64,000 nucleotides of DNA from positions 24,998 to 88,997 of the forward strand of contig CAMYVY010000007.1 in the NCBI GenBank assembly GCA_947302715.1, in the 5' to 3' direction. The stretch comes from an uncultured Clostridia bacterium (GTDB lineage: Bacteria; Bacillota; Clostridia; Peptostreptococcales; Anaerovoracaceae). Positions 1-11,444 of the stretch are shown piece by piece. How positions within the stretch are numbered: the stretch's first letter is position 1; the number at the start of each line of letters is the position of its first letter. The notes under the pieces were generated by a model that was not told the origin of the DNA, did no database searches, and was given only the letters and a program-made list of their open reading frames with translations. The position numbers were made by a program, and so were the translations under genes.

Positions 1-439
1 TGTAGAAGCATTTCTTCATGAATTTCATGACCGAATTTTCCTGTCTGTCCTCCTGATAACAGGCCACACAGTCGTATTCCGGATTTGAGTCGAGGAAATC
101 CGCCATCGTTACAACATATTCCGGATCCTGCTGAAGGTCCGCATCTATTATTACGGTATACGTGTTTCTCAAGCTTGCGGAGGTCTTTAAGCCGGCGAGA
201 ATCCCGGCCTCTTTTCCGAAATTCCTTGAGAAACTGATTCCGTATACTCTTCCGGTACTTCCGTCTTCCTCAGATAATCTACGAATTACATCAAAGGTGC
301 CGTCGGAGCTTCCGTCATCGATAAAAACAAAATCGAAGATGTGGTTGCTTTTCTCCTCAACTTCCTTCGCCCTTCTGTAGAAAGGTTCTATGTTTCCCTT
401 TTCATTAAATGCCGGGACCACAAGTGTAATCCTGCTCAT
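1..439 (-). CDS. Glycosyltransferase family 2, N-terminal part (runs off the left edge)
   Basis: The visible 146 residues start with a GT-A nucleotide-sugar binding fold: a hydrophobic strand followed by PAFNE, then FIDDGSSDGT and the DADLQQDPE segment that carries the DxD metal/sugar-phosphate motif. This is the pattern of DPM1/GtrB-like GT2 enzymes, which transfer a sugar from a nucleotide donor to a polyprenyl phosphate or to a wall/membrane glycan. The ATG at 439 follows a good GGTGGAG ribosome-binding site, which fixes the start. The C-terminus, where membrane segments would tell a GtrB-like enzyme from a soluble one, lies outside the window. The acceptor is unknown. It sits 40 bp downstream of a CWB2 surface-protein gene on the same strand, so an envelope role is likely. 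Confidence 0.85.
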   Translation of the reverse strand, partial: MSRITLVVPAFNEKGNIEPFYRRAKEVEEKSNHIFDFVFIDDGSSDGTFDVIRRLSEEDGSTGRVYGISFSRNFGKEAGILAGLKTSASLRNTYTVIIDADLQQDPEYVVTMADFLDSNPEYDCVACYQEDRQENSVMKFMKKCFY

Positions 440-479
440 ATTCTCCACCTTATCCCTTTTCTTACCCTTTTCTTACCCC

Positions 480-2693
480 TTATGCCCAACCGCCTACATT
501 GTCGAGCGTGTTATCCGGAATGATTCCCGCACCTCCGACGGCGACGATATGCCTTGCGCCGACGGACTTTGCATATTCTCTGGCATCCTTGCTTGAATCC
601 TTGCTGACCAAGAGTACCGGCGAATTATATTGAACGGCAATAGGTCCTCCGGATAATCCGTCAGGATAATTCATCGCATAGACGCATACAACATAGTTTC
701 TGCTTCCTGCGAAGAATTTCTTTGCAACTTCAAGCGACGTCCCGTATCTGTTGTTTCCGGCGACACGCTGAACGGTTCCACCGATTCCTCTAAGCTGATT
801 GCCCACGCTATCGGGAACAGCAAAGGTTCCACCGATAAGATAATATCTGCCGCTCGATCTGTTCGTTCTTAGGAAATTAATCTGGTCCGTACTGATCGAG
901 TCGCCAATTAGCATGATGGGCTTACCGACGGACGACGCAGAAAGGCTGTCAGCATAATTCTTTCCTGTGCATATCAGAACATCCTGTCCCGAAACTCCCG
1001 CTTCTTTAAGAATTGCCAGGTTCGTACCAAATCTGTTGGCACCGGCAAGGCGCACAGGATTGAGGTTTCTCAAGCTGTTCTCGAGGTTCTGTGATACGAC
1101 CGCGGTTCCTCCAATTAGATACAGCTTGCCGCCCGAAGCGAGATTGTTTCTAACATAATTTGCTACCGTTGATTCTTGTGATTTGTTCACCAAGATAATC
1201 GGTGCCTTCTTTACCGCTGCAAGATATGTTGCTGAAAGCGCATCCGCGAAATTATCTCCATAGGCTATTATCATGCAGTTGAATCGGCTCTTACCCTGCA
1301 GGCTCTTTAATTTATCTGCAGCCGCGATGGATGTTCCGTATCTGTTGTTTCCTGCGACTCTTATTCTTTCGTAAACATTAAGTTTAATCGACGCACGGTT
1401 CGTCTTTTGTGAACCTGCTCGTATGGTAGTTGTTCCAAGTTTTTTACCCGTCACTTTTCCATCGGAAGTTATGCTTGCAATGCTCGAATCGTCGCTCGAC
1501 CAGGATCCGCTGCTTCTTCCGAATGCAACGCCGTTTAACGTCAGGTTAAGTGTCTTTGTTGCACCAAGGGCGACTCCGGTATCACCGGAATCAATTTGAA
1601 AACCGAGAGTTCTGTTCGAGCCGTTCACCACTATCTTGTTCGTCCCAAGCGGAAGGTCGATAGCAGAGCCTACGGTCTTGTTGGTAGGTGCACTTGAAAC
1701 AACGGTAGTTCCTACCTCGGATGGTGAATTGCTGCTGAATATCTGAACCCAATAGTAAACTCCATTAACCTGGGCACATCCAACACCAACGGTCTTGAAT
1801 GACTTGTTGGTGATATCGACTTCGTTGGAGCCGTTTCTCTTGATTGCCGTCATAGCAGCGGTAGCGGACGCACCTCCCGATGCGATGTTCTCCCCAACAA
1901 AGCCCGGATGATGAATAATCGTATGGAATTTCTCTCCGTTCGGTCTCGTATGACTGAAAAGAAGAGCTATCTCGAAAGCTCTTATCATGGCTGCATCCAG
2001 AAGATCGGCTGTCATACTAACCGATCCCGCACCATTATTCTTTCTTTCCTTATTGATTTCCGAAAGCATCGAAAATGCCATGTTGTAGTTTCTAATCGCA
2101 TTAAACGTAAGCGTATCGTATATCTTATATCCGTGCGGGTGCGAAGTAGTATACTTCTGTATTTTGGAATCCGGCTGGAAAGACAGATTTGTTCTTCTTG
2201 TATCAAAGGCTCCTGCCTGGACATGGGTTACATTGCTTGGTATCGTAACCGAGGTTAGCTTAGTGCAATTATAGAAGGCCCCAAGCTTTATATTCATAGG
2301 TTTTGCGGTTGAGCTAATAGTCAGCTTTGTGGCATTGGTGCAGCCCGTGAAGGCGTATCTTCCCACCTCATAAATGTTTCCAGATATGATAATCGTAGAT
2401 ACATTCCTAAGTGCATTTTTTTCGGATACGCTTAAGTATGAACTATTGGCTGCGAACGCGTTCTCAGGTATAACTCCCGGGGTACTGCTGGAACATGTCA
2501 CCGTCAAGGTGCCTCCGCTTATCGTTGCAGTTACTCCTCCTGTGAATGTCGCAGCCTCTGCACTCTCTACAAACGGAGAAAGACCCGGCATAGCAAAAGC
2601 CATGGAAAATGCAAGAACAAGGATAAGGATTCTTGCTACACCACTTTTCCCACGTTTATTGCTTCCATATTTAGATTTGGTATTAAGCTCCAT
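480..2693 (-). CDS. Secreted cell-wall protein: leucine-rich (BspA-like) + CAP domain + Ig-like + three CWB2 repeats
   Basis: A 737-residue surface protein. After a cationic N-terminus and signal peptide (about 20-45) come BspA-type LRR_5 repeats (about 75-175; FTGCTNATKL, FYNCTKLTSV). A CAP/SCP-like domain follows (about 200-330) with HTRPNG, a GENIASG segment and a YYWVQIF end strand. Then comes a Big_2-like Ig domain (SSDDSSIASI...GKVTGKKLG), and three CWB2 repeats, each opening with a RxAGxNRYGT motif (about 440-735). CWB2 domains attach proteins non-covalently to wall anionic polymer, as in Clostridioides difficile Cwp proteins. The start at 2693 has a GGGAGGAC site just upstream; the longer reading from 2714 would bury that site in the coding region. 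The ligand of the CAP/LRR part is not predictable. Confidence 0.88.
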   Translation of the reverse strand: MELNTKSKYGSNKRGKSGVARILILVLAFSMAFAMPGLSPFVESAEAATFTGGVTATISGGTLTVTCSSSTPGVIPENAFAANSSYLSVSEKNALRNVSTIIISGNIYEVGRYAFTGCTNATKLTISSTAKPMNIKLGAFYNCTKLTSVTIPSNVTHVQAGAFDTRRTNLSFQPDSKIQKYTTSHPHGYKIYDTLTFNAIRNYNMAFSMLSEINKERKNNGAGSVSMTADLLDAAMIRAFEIALLFSHTRPNGEKFHTIIHHPGFVGENIASGGASATAAMTAIKRNGSNEVDITNKSFKTVGVGCAQVNGVYYWVQIFSSNSPSEVGTTVVSSAPTNKTVGSAIDLPLGTNKIVVNGSNRTLGFQIDSGDTGVALGATKTLNLTLNGVAFGRSSGSWSSDDSSIASITSDGKVTGKKLGTTTIRAGSQKTNRASIKLNVYERIRVAGNNRYGTSIAAADKLKSLQGKSRFNCMIIAYGDNFADALSATYLAAVKKAPIILVNKSQESTVANYVRNNLASGGKLYLIGGTAVVSQNLENSLRNLNPVRLAGANRFGTNLAILKEAGVSGQDVLICTGKNYADSLSASSVGKPIMLIGDSISTDQINFLRTNRSSGRYYLIGGTFAVPDSVGNQLRGIGGTVQRVAGNNRYGTSLEVAKKFFAGSRNYVVCVYAMNYPDGLSGGPIAVQYNSPVLLVSKDSSKDAREYAKSVGARHIVAVGGAGIIPDNTLDNVGGWA

Positions 2694-2745
2694 ATGTCCT
2701 CCCTGATTTTGCACATAGTTATTTACAATTATATCATAAAAACGC

Positions 2746-3813
2746 CTAAAATTCTTTTTTTCTGGACCTATTCATTAACTCCTTTGCTGCTTCCTTTGGA
2801 TCCTTCCCAAGGCTGACGATACTGTCCAAGGCACTTGAAATAGGAACGTCCACACCGTATTTCTTCGATAATTCCATAATCGAAGGAAGCGCATTTAGGC
2901 CCTCGACAACCATTCCTACTTTTTCAACCGCTTCTTCCGCGGAATATCCCTCTCCTATGAGCTGCCCACAGCGATTGTTTCTGCTGTGTTCACTCATTGA
3001 CGTAACTATTAGGTCGCCTATACCTGCCAGTCCGGCAAAGGTATGATCCTTGCAACCCATGGCCGCTCCGAGTCTCCTTATTTCTTCCATGCCTCTCGTA
3101 ATAAGTGCAGCCTTTGCATTATCCCCTACACCTATTCCCTTTGCTATTCCAACAGCAAGAGCAATGACGTTCTTCATGGCTCCACAGATTTCAACACCAT
3201 CGATGTCGGTATTCGTATAAACTCTAAATACAGGGGTCATGAATATCTCTTGAACTCTCTCTGCCGCTTTCTCATCCTCGCAAGCGGATACTATTGTAGT
3301 CGGTAGGTCGAAGGCTACTTCCTCTGCATGAGTCGGTCCTGAAAGACCAATCACCTTTGCTGCACTTAGCTCATCATCACCTTCCGATGCTCCTTCTCTA
3401 ACAAAGCCCGCAGCTTTAAACTCATCATGTATGACCTGGGCCATCGTATACGACGTTCCCTTTTCTATTCCCTTTGCAACGGTAACCATCAGCGGAAGCG
3501 TCCTCGATCCTTCGGATTTTCCGGATAGTATTTCCGCAACCTGCTTGGCGGTGCTTCTGATAAAAATCGAAGGAACAGCAAGGACCACCATATCCATGTC
3601 GAGAACCGAATCCTCTATATTCTTGGTAAACACGATTGCCTCGGAAAGCTCCATCCCCGGAAGTTTGGGATGAGTATGCTTTTCGTTTAGATAATCTATT
3701 TCCGACTCGATAGCCGACCAGGCTGTCACATCATATCCCTTGTTGGCAAGGAGCCTGATTAAGGCGATACCCCATGTTCCCGTCCCAAGGACACCAATTT
3801 TTACGTTGTTCAT
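2746..3813 (-). CDS. gpsA: Glycerol-3-phosphate dehydrogenase [NAD(P)+]
   Basis: A 355-residue cytosolic enzyme that reduces dihydroxyacetone phosphate to sn-glycerol 3-phosphate for phospholipid and teichoic-acid synthesis. Visible features are the N-terminal Rossmann motif GTGTWG, the VAKGIEKGT segment, the catalytic-lysine region GAMKNVIALAVGIAKG, and GLAGIGDLI with NRCGQLIGEG near the substrate site. Length matches the family. The ATG at 3813 lies 11 nt after a GGAGG; an in-frame TTG at 3831 is less likely because it would sit on that GGAGG. glpK is 11 kb away, so this is not a glycerol-catabolic operon. It has the same orientation as the CWB2 gene downstream, which starts 53 bp past its stop. 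Confidence 0.95.
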   Translation of the reverse strand: MNNVKIGVLGTGTWGIALIRLLANKGYDVTAWSAIESEIDYLNEKHTHPKLPGMELSEAIVFTKNIEDSVLDMDMVVLAVPSIFIRSTAKQVAEILSGKSEGSRTLPLMVTVAKGIEKGTSYTMAQVIHDEFKAAGFVREGASEGDDELSAAKVIGLSGPTHAEEVAFDLPTTIVSACEDEKAAERVQEIFMTPVFRVYTNTDIDGVEICGAMKNVIALAVGIAKGIGVGDNAKAALITRGMEEIRRLGAAMGCKDHTFAGLAGIGDLIVTSMSEHSRNNRCGQLIGEGYSAEEAVEKVGMVVEGLNALPSIMELSKKYGVDVPISSALDSIVSLGKDPKEAAKELMNRSRKKEF

Positions 3814-3872
3814 AATTAAAGAGACCTCCAAATTCTCACAATTACAGAAATTTTAACAATATGCGTGCGCCC

Positions 3873-3901
3873 TTGTCAAGGACGCGCATTGATGTTATCA
3901 T
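3873..3901 (+). promoter_or_regulatory. Sigma-A type promoter of the glucosaminidase/CWB2 gene
   Basis: TTGTCA (3873-3878), 17-nt spacer, TATCAT (3896-3901), 45 bp before the ATG at 3946. The -35 lies inside an imperfect dyad (CCTTG-T-CAAGG flanked by GCG-rich arms, about 3861-3889), which could be an operator. Confidence 0.6.
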
Positions 3902-3915
3902 ATTTAGAGGTATGA

Positions 3916-6356
<2,441 letters not shown>

Positions 6357-6363
6357 CATTGTC

Positions 6364-8376
6364 TTAGCCTATTACGCTTTGTTCAAGCGTGTTCCAAGTG
6401 CATATTCCCACCGCAAATTTTCCACCAAAGACATATCCGGTTTTGATGGAAGACCTGTAATTGCGGGGGAATGTTGCATTTGTGATGGCATCATCGTCCG
6501 CCAAAACCAGAATGGCATTATTATATCCACAGAGTGCAGCGCCAGCCAAAGCGTCCGGATAATTCTTGCTTGTGGCGACTCCCATCTTGTTGGCGGACAT
6601 TCCTTTTGATATTCCCCATTTGGCAATCGCCGCACTCGTTGCAACACCGTTCGATCCTGCAAGTCTGTTCGAAATAGTTACGTTAAGGCCTTTAAGCTGT
6701 TTTTCAACGTCGGTGGTAACCGCTGCAGTTCCACCTACAATTATGGCCTTCTTTATTCCAAGTTCCTTAATCGCATCAATCACATCGAGCGACAAATTCT
6801 TTCCGTTGTCTGCGAGCAAGATAGGATAGCCCTTTGCGTATGCGATCGGAGCGACTGACAGCGCATCCTTGAATGATTTGTTGGTCGCGATGATCGCCGT
6901 GCTGTCCTTCCATTTTCCTTTGCCTTGCAATGCGAGAGATGCGCTTGTACCTGAAGATGTCTTACCAAACAGCCTTTCCGGAGACACTCCGGTTACGCTT
7001 CTTATTCTGCTTAGAACTCCGTCCTTCACTGCGAAGTCTCCTCCCGCAACAAAGATCTTGCTCGGTTTAAGTCTCCTTAGGATTTCTTCTGCCTGCGACG
7101 AAAGATTGCTGCCATCGGTGAGCACAACCGGAGCCCTATAAAGTCCGGCAAGACCGGATGCTGCGAGTGCGTCCTTGAACCCGGAGCCGGTTGCTACTAT
7201 TACGGTTCCTCCTGTGGATTTAAATCCTTCGTCCACAATGGCCTTCATGGTGTCATATCTTCCTGTTCCATAGAGTCTTTTCCATGTTTTTGAGTCTCTC
7301 TCCACCGGCTGATAATCCATATTGGTTGCTCCGATAAAGGAATTGTATCCGTTTTTTATCGTATTGCAGACGACCTTTCCTCCGTCACATTTGACCAGTC
7401 TTATGGCGTAGTTCTTGGCGGCTATAGTGTTGTTTATGATGTTGATATTTGAATACGCCTTGATGCAGTCGCCATTTGTGCCAATGCCTACCGGGGCGTC
7501 CTTAACCTCTATCACGCAGTTCTCTATGGTGACATTCTTTGTCGGCGTTCCATCCCACGGTGCTCCGCTTGGTGATACAGAAGAATTCGATGTGCTCTCT
7601 ATCTGAATCACTTCATTTGTTGAGTCGCCGACATAGGTTCCATTGAATTTAACATTGCTTATTACCACACCATCAATTCCGGCAACCTCTATGAAATGCC
7701 CGTTGTAATTGTTGGTGATTGTGCAATTTTTAATCGTTATGTTTTTACCGTGAAGAAACTGGAAATTGGAAAAGCCGCTCTTATATCCTTCGAACTTCCC
7801 CTGCGGGTCGTCTGCTGCAGGTTCGTAGACATCTATAAAAGTTCCGCCATCAATCGTAATGTTCTTGCATCTATTGTAACCTCCAACCTCGTATCCACCT
7901 TTGGAGCTTCCAAGTCCCAGCTTGTTCATGGCATCCTGATAGAATGAGTCTTTTGATTTTACAAAGTATGCACTTATGAAAATCGGGTATCCCTTTGATA
8001 CTTGTCTGATGGTTGCTCCATCGGCTTTGATGGTTGTGTCATTCGGAAGATGCAAGGTTGCGTCGATGTAATATGTTTTCCCCGGCTGGAATACTATTAC
8101 TTTCTGTTCGTTATAGTGGTCCTTGGCGATTTTGTTGAAGGCCTTTCTGTCGGACTCTCCGGAGGCATCACCGCTGGCCGGAACTGTATACGTTGGAACC
8201 TCCGCAGCCTCCGTAACAGAAACCAGTCCATGGATTCCATAAATCGAAGGCTGGCCACCAATAGAAATCATCTGTATCATAAGGCTGATAGCGATAAAAA
8301 CGCATAGCGCAGATAGCACTCTTCCCGTTTCTTTCATCACGCCGTTTCTTTTTTTGTTACTTCTCAGATTACGCAT
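6364..8376 (-). CDS. Secreted right-handed beta-helix protein (polygalacturonase/pectate-lyase-like) with three CWB2 repeats
   Basis: A 670-residue surface protein. A cationic N-terminus and hydrophobic signal (about 20-45) precede a parallel beta-helix domain (about 65-350) with the typical GKTYYIDATLHLPNDTTI entry strand and repeated turns (KNITIDGGTFIDV, KNITIKNCTITNN, VVISNVKFNG, NVTIENCVIEV). Three CWB2 repeats follow (about 365-670; RLYGTGRYDT, RLFGKTSSGT, RLAGSNGVAT), more diverged than in the two neighbouring CWB2 proteins. Beta-helix proteins of this kind act on or bind polysaccharide; the catalytic aspartates of GH28 are not obvious, so activity is uncertain. The ATG at 8376 is 5 nt after a GGAGG; an upstream ATG at 8388 would overlap that site. 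It is transcribed toward the convergent glucosaminidase gene. Confidence 0.85.
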   Translation of the reverse strand: MRNLRSNKKRNGVMKETGRVLSALCVFIAISLMIQMISIGGQPSIYGIHGLVSVTEAAEVPTYTVPASGDASGESDRKAFNKIAKDHYNEQKVIVFQPGKTYYIDATLHLPNDTTIKADGATIRQVSKGYPIFISAYFVKSKDSFYQDAMNKLGLGSSKGGYEVGGYNRCKNITIDGGTFIDVYEPAADDPQGKFEGYKSGFSNFQFLHGKNITIKNCTITNNYNGHFIEVAGIDGVVISNVKFNGTYVGDSTNEVIQIESTSNSSVSPSGAPWDGTPTKNVTIENCVIEVKDAPVGIGTNGDCIKAYSNINIINNTIAAKNYAIRLVKCDGGKVVCNTIKNGYNSFIGATNMDYQPVERDSKTWKRLYGTGRYDTMKAIVDEGFKSTGGTVIVATGSGFKDALAASGLAGLYRAPVVLTDGSNLSSQAEEILRRLKPSKIFVAGGDFAVKDGVLSRIRSVTGVSPERLFGKTSSGTSASLALQGKGKWKDSTAIIATNKSFKDALSVAPIAYAKGYPILLADNGKNLSLDVIDAIKELGIKKAIIVGGTAAVTTDVEKQLKGLNVTISNRLAGSNGVATSAAIAKWGISKGMSANKMGVATSKNYPDALAGAALCGYNNAILVLADDDAITNATFPRNYRSSIKTGYVFGGKFAVGICTWNTLEQSVIG

Positions 8377-8408
8377 TTTGGCCTCCATTTTTCTGTCTCA
8401 CAATTTCC

Positions 8409-9713
8409 TCACCGTTTTACGTTTTTCTCACAGCCTATCATTTTTCTCACAGTGATTGCGCACCATTCTCCCTGACTTGCTATATCAGCGTTATCAGTAT
8501 CAAAGCCTGCATCTCGCATCGCCTTTAATACCGAATCTCTCTTTTCAATTAGAATCCCCGAAGCTATAAATACTCCTCCCGGTAAAAGATGTTTTATTGC
8601 ATCTCCCGAAAATGCCATTATCAAATCAGCAAGGAGATTTGCAACAACTATATCTGCAGAAAAATCAACTCCCTTCGTGAGGTCACCTACGCGCACATCA
8701 ATCCGGAGTTTGTCACCCGCATTTCCTGCCGCACTTGCATTTCCCACGTCGCAAGCATCACCTGACACACCCGCATTTCCTACGTCGCAAGCATCACCTG
8801 ACACACACGCATTTCCCGCATCGCAAGCATCACATGTTGCAGTGCTCCCTGAATCGATATTATATTCGATATTCTCCTTTGCGACTCTGACAGCATCTTC
8901 ATCAATATCAATTGCCAAAATATCTGTTGCACCTAATTTAGCTGCAGCTATAGCAAGAATTCCCGAACCTGTTCCTACGTCCAGTACACTTACGCAGCCA
9001 CTGGAGTCGCGTGCATTAAGCTCGAAAACAGTAACATACTTCTCTAACATCCTAAGCGCAAGTGCCGTTGTCTCATGCGTCCCCGTTCCAAACGCCATGC
9101 CGGGATCGAGGCGAATCAAAATATCAGCAGCATTTGGGGTCCCACTCGATTTGGCACCGCCACACATCTCATCAACCTCGGCTTCCGCTGCCCACGTGGA
9201 ATCCCGGGCAGCCTCATCAATCTCCGCTTCCGCTGCCCACGTGGAATCCCGGGCCGCCTCATCAATCTCCGCTTCCGCTGCCCACGTAGGAGTAACAATA
9301 ATGCGCTCCGACACCCTTGTTGGATGATAGTATTCCTTCCACTTATCCATCCACTCGGAATCGTCCTGAACCGTAGAGACAACCTTCACCCCCTTATTGC
9401 CATACCTATTCTCGCCTGAATCCTCAGGAACATCGAAAGCACTCCTAATCACCTCAAGGTTTGCTCTTCCCTCAGCATCATCGTCACAATAGATGGTTAT
9501 CCTTGCGAGATTATCCGGATTTTCGTCTTGAAGGAAATCCTCACTGACTTGCTCCTTGTCATACCACTCAGTATCATCCAGGTTCTCGATAATCGAGGCA
9601 AATTCACTAGGGTCATCAATCTGAAACGAATCAAAGCCAAGCTCCATAAGCTTCGCTATAGCGGGTTCAACAAACTCACTATTAATTTCTATCTTAATTT
9701 CAATGTATCTCAT
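8409..9713 (-). CDS. prmA: Ribosomal protein L11 methyltransferase with in-frame repeat insertions
   Basis: A SAM-dependent methyltransferase that trimethylates ribosomal protein L11. The N-terminal substrate domain (MRYIEIKIEI...) is followed by RLDPGMAFGTGTHETT, motif I VLDVGTGSGILAIAAAKLGA, and VVANLLADLI containing the NLL catalytic segment. At 434 residues it is over 100 longer than the usual ~310. The excess is two tandem-repeat insertions: a 15-residue unit (TWAAEAEIDEAARDS) about 2.4 times near residue 145-180, and a 12-residue Cys/Asp/Gly/Ala-rich unit (SGDACDVGNAGV) about 3 times near 290-325. Core motifs are intact, so it is probably functional. It is the last gene of the heat-shock operon, a common location. 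The start is chosen by homology; its ribosome-binding site is weak and a GTG at 9734 is an alternative. Confidence 0.9.
   Translation of the reverse strand: MRYIEIKIEINSEFVEPAIAKLMELGFDSFQIDDPSEFASIIENLDDTEWYDKEQVSEDFLQDENPDNLARITIYCDDDAEGRANLEVIRSAFDVPEDSGENRYGNKGVKVVSTVQDDSEWMDKWKEYYHPTRVSERIIVTPTWAAEAEIDEAARDSTWAAEAEIDEAARDSTWAAEAEVDEMCGGAKSSGTPNAADILIRLDPGMAFGTGTHETTALALRMLEKYVTVFELNARDSSGCVSVLDVGTGSGILAIAAAKLGATDILAIDIDEDAVRVAKENIEYNIDSGSTATCDACDAGNACVSGDACDVGNAGVSGDACDVGNASAAGNAGDKLRIDVRVGDLTKGVDFSADIVVANLLADLIMAFSGDAIKHLLPGGVFIASGILIEKRDSVLKAMRDAGFDTDNADIASQGEWCAITVRKMIGCEKNVKR
8737..8838 (-). repeat. 36-bp in-frame minisatellite inside prmA
   Basis: Copies begin at 8737, 8773 and 8809 (period exactly 36 bp, about 2.8 copies) with few substitutions. 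They encode a Cys-containing 12-residue repeat inserted after motif I of the methyltransferase. Confidence 0.85.
9181..9290 (-). repeat. 45-bp in-frame minisatellite inside prmA
   Basis: Copies begin at 9181, 9226 and 9271 (period exactly 45 bp, about 2.4 copies), nearly identical, encoding the TWAAEAEIDEAARDS repeat. The low divergence suggests a recent expansion. Confidence 0.9.
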
Positions 9714-9761
9714 AGCGATATCATTATACCACACTCCTCAAATCAATGGTGCCATCAAGCG

Positions 9762-10031
9762 GTCCAGTGTACCACGCCCTTGTTTTTTGGGTCCGTGGTA
9801 CACGAAATCCCACCAAAGCCGGCTGTGTGGTACATAGAAGTACCTGGTTTCAGCCAGTCCTGTGTACCACGCCCTTGTTTTTTGGGCCCGTGGTACACGA
9901 AATCCCATCAAAGCCGGCCGTGTGGTACACAGAAGTACCTGGTTTCAGCAGGTCCTGTGTACCACGCCCTTGATTTTCGGGCCCGTGGTACACGAAATCC
10001 CATCAAAGCCTGCTGTGTGGTACACGGAAGT
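9762..10031. repeat. 95-bp intergenic tandem repeat, about 2.8 copies, each with a strong dyad
   Basis: Units begin at 9762, 9857 and 9952 (period exactly 95 bp). Each carries the inverted repeat GTGTACCACG / CGTGGTACAC around a T-rich loop, plus further GGTAC-containing palindromes. The array fills most of the 477-bp gap between prmA and dnaJ. Apparent ORFs here run through all three frames because 95 is not a multiple of 3; I do not regard them as genes. Confidence 0.9.
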
Positions 10032-10125
10032 CCATCAAAGTGAAGTACATCAAAGCCGCCCTCCTGATGCTCCGAGCAACCGTCTTTCAACGAAACGGAG
10101 CCAACCACACGTTTCCTGCATATGC

Positions 10126-10167
10126 AAAAGGACGGTTCCTTTCGACTTAGGTCGATTGGAACCGTCC
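10126..10167 (-). terminator. Rho-independent terminator after dnaJ
   Basis: Stem GGACGGTTCC (10130-10139) with GGAACCGTCC (10158-10167), an inner CGAC/GTCG extension, and TTTT on the minus-strand 3' side. It separates dnaJ (stop 10191) from prmA, so prmA may depend on read-through or its own promoter. Confidence 0.8.
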
Positions 10168-10190
10168 CAGTATAATTGTTTTCGTTCAGG

Positions 10191-11393
10191 CTACTTTTCT
10201 TTATCCTTGATGCCGAAGACTTCTTTGAGTTTTTTGGCGAAGCCTGATTTTTCTTGATAGCAATCCTTATCCACTATCTTCGCCATGTCCTCGATGGACT
10301 TCTTCTGCTTGGAATTCAGCTTAGTCGGAACTTCAAGGGTCACTTCAACGTAGAGGTCTCCGGGCTTGCCTGTGCGTACATTCTTTATGCCCTTGTTCTT
10401 CAGGCGGAACACGGTATTGGGCTGAGTGCCGGCCGGCACCTTGTACATTACCTTGTTTTCCAAGGTCGGTACCACTATCTCTGCGCCGAGGGCCGCCTGG
10501 TCGAATGAAATCGGTACATTTAGGTAGAGGTCCGAGCCGTTGCGTTTGAACATCTTGTGCGGCTTTACTTCTATCACGATATAGAGGTCGCCTGCGGGGC
10601 CATTGTTCGCTCCCGGTTCTCCCTGTCCTTTGATGGGGATTACAGAGCCCGTGTCTACGCCGGCAGGAATATCCACATTGATCTTGATGGTCTTTTTCAC
10701 ACTGCCCTGCCCATTGCAGTCCGGACAAGGTGTGTCGATTATGAAGCCTTGACCCTTACAATCGGGGCAGCCTCTCGTGTTCTGGAACTGGCCAAAGGCA
10801 GTGCTCTGAACGGTCGTCACAGTTCCCGTACCGTTACATTTCGGACACGTGCGCTTGGTCGTTCCCTGAGCCGTACCCTCGCCGCTACATGTCTTGCACT
10901 TGACGAGCTTGGTCACGGAGATTTCTTTCTTTGCACCAAAGGCCGCTTCTTCGAATTCGATAGTTACGTTGCGCTGCAAGTCGCGGCCGCGCTGCGGGCC
11001 GGTACGCCTTGCAGAACCTCTGGAACCAAAGCCGCCCCCGGAGAACATTCCGCCGAACATGTCGAAGATATCCTCGAAGCTGCCGTTCCAGGTGCCCCCT
11101 GTTCCTCCACCAAAATCAAAGCCGCCGAAGCCGCCAAATCCTCCGCCGCCAAAGCCTGCGTTGGGGTCTACTCCCGCATGCCCAAATCTGTCATATTTAC
11201 TTCTCTTGTCCGCGTCTGAAAGAATGCTGTACGCCTCGTTCACTTCCTTGAACTTTTCCTCGGCGTCCTTGTCGCCGGGATTTCTGTCCGGATGGTATTT
11301 GAGCGCCATCTTTCGAAAAGCACTCTTTATCTCATCCTCCGTGGCGCCCTTCTTCAGACCCAGGACCTCATAATAATCGCGTTTTTCTGCCAT
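10191..11393 (-). CDS. dnaJ: Chaperone protein DnaJ (Hsp40)
   Basis: A 400-residue type I J-protein that delivers unfolded clients to DnaK and stimulates its ATPase. The J-domain (1-70) has the essential HPD in [11 protein letters not shown] Gly/Phe-rich region follows (about 76-125). The zinc-binding domain has all four CxxCxGxG motifs ([32 protein letters not shown]). Two C-terminal beta domains complete it. Full family length. The start has a GGAG site 5 nt upstream. It lies 51 bp after dnaK in the hrcA-grpE-dnaK-dnaJ order, with a perfect 10-bp hairpin between the two genes. Heat regulated through HrcA at the operon promoter. Confidence 0.98.
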   Translation of the reverse strand: MAEKRDYYEVLGLKKGATEDEIKSAFRKMALKYHPDRNPGDKDAEEKFKEVNEAYSILSDADKRSKYDRFGHAGVDPNAGFGGGGFGGFGGFDFGGGTGGTWNGSFEDIFDMFGGMFSGGGFGSRGSARRTGPQRGRDLQRNVTIEFEEAAFGAKKEISVTKLVKCKTCSGEGTAQGTTKRTCPKCNGTGTVTTVQSTAFGQFQNTRGCPDCKGQGFIIDTPCPDCNGQGSVKKTIKINVDIPAGVDTGSVIPIKGQGEPGANNGPAGDLYIVIEVKPHKMFKRNGSDLYLNVPISFDQAALGAEIVVPTLENKVMYKVPAGTQPNTVFRLKNKGIKNVRTGKPGDLYVEVTLEVPTKLNSKQKKSIEDMAKIVDKDCYQEKSGFAKKLKEVFGIKDKEK

Positions 11394-11406
11394 ATTTACT
11401 CCAAAG

Positions 11407-11431
11407 GGCGATTCCCTTTATGGGAATCGCC
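11407..11431 (-). promoter_or_regulatory. dnaK-dnaJ intergenic hairpin
   Basis: Perfect inverted repeat GGCGATTCCC-TTTAT-GGGAATCGCC without a U-tract, 14 bp before the dnaJ start. It probably acts as an mRNA stability or attenuation element that sets the DnaK:DnaJ ratio, as similar hairpins do elsewhere (inference). Confidence 0.65.
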
Positions 11432-11444
11432 GCTTAAATCATTA

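Noticed and set aside
9528..10257. Overlapping plus-strand ORFs in the 95-bp repeat region
   Set aside because: They arise because the 95-bp unit lacks stops in several frames; the 'proteins' are cyclic frame readings of the same unit, with no ribosome-binding sites.
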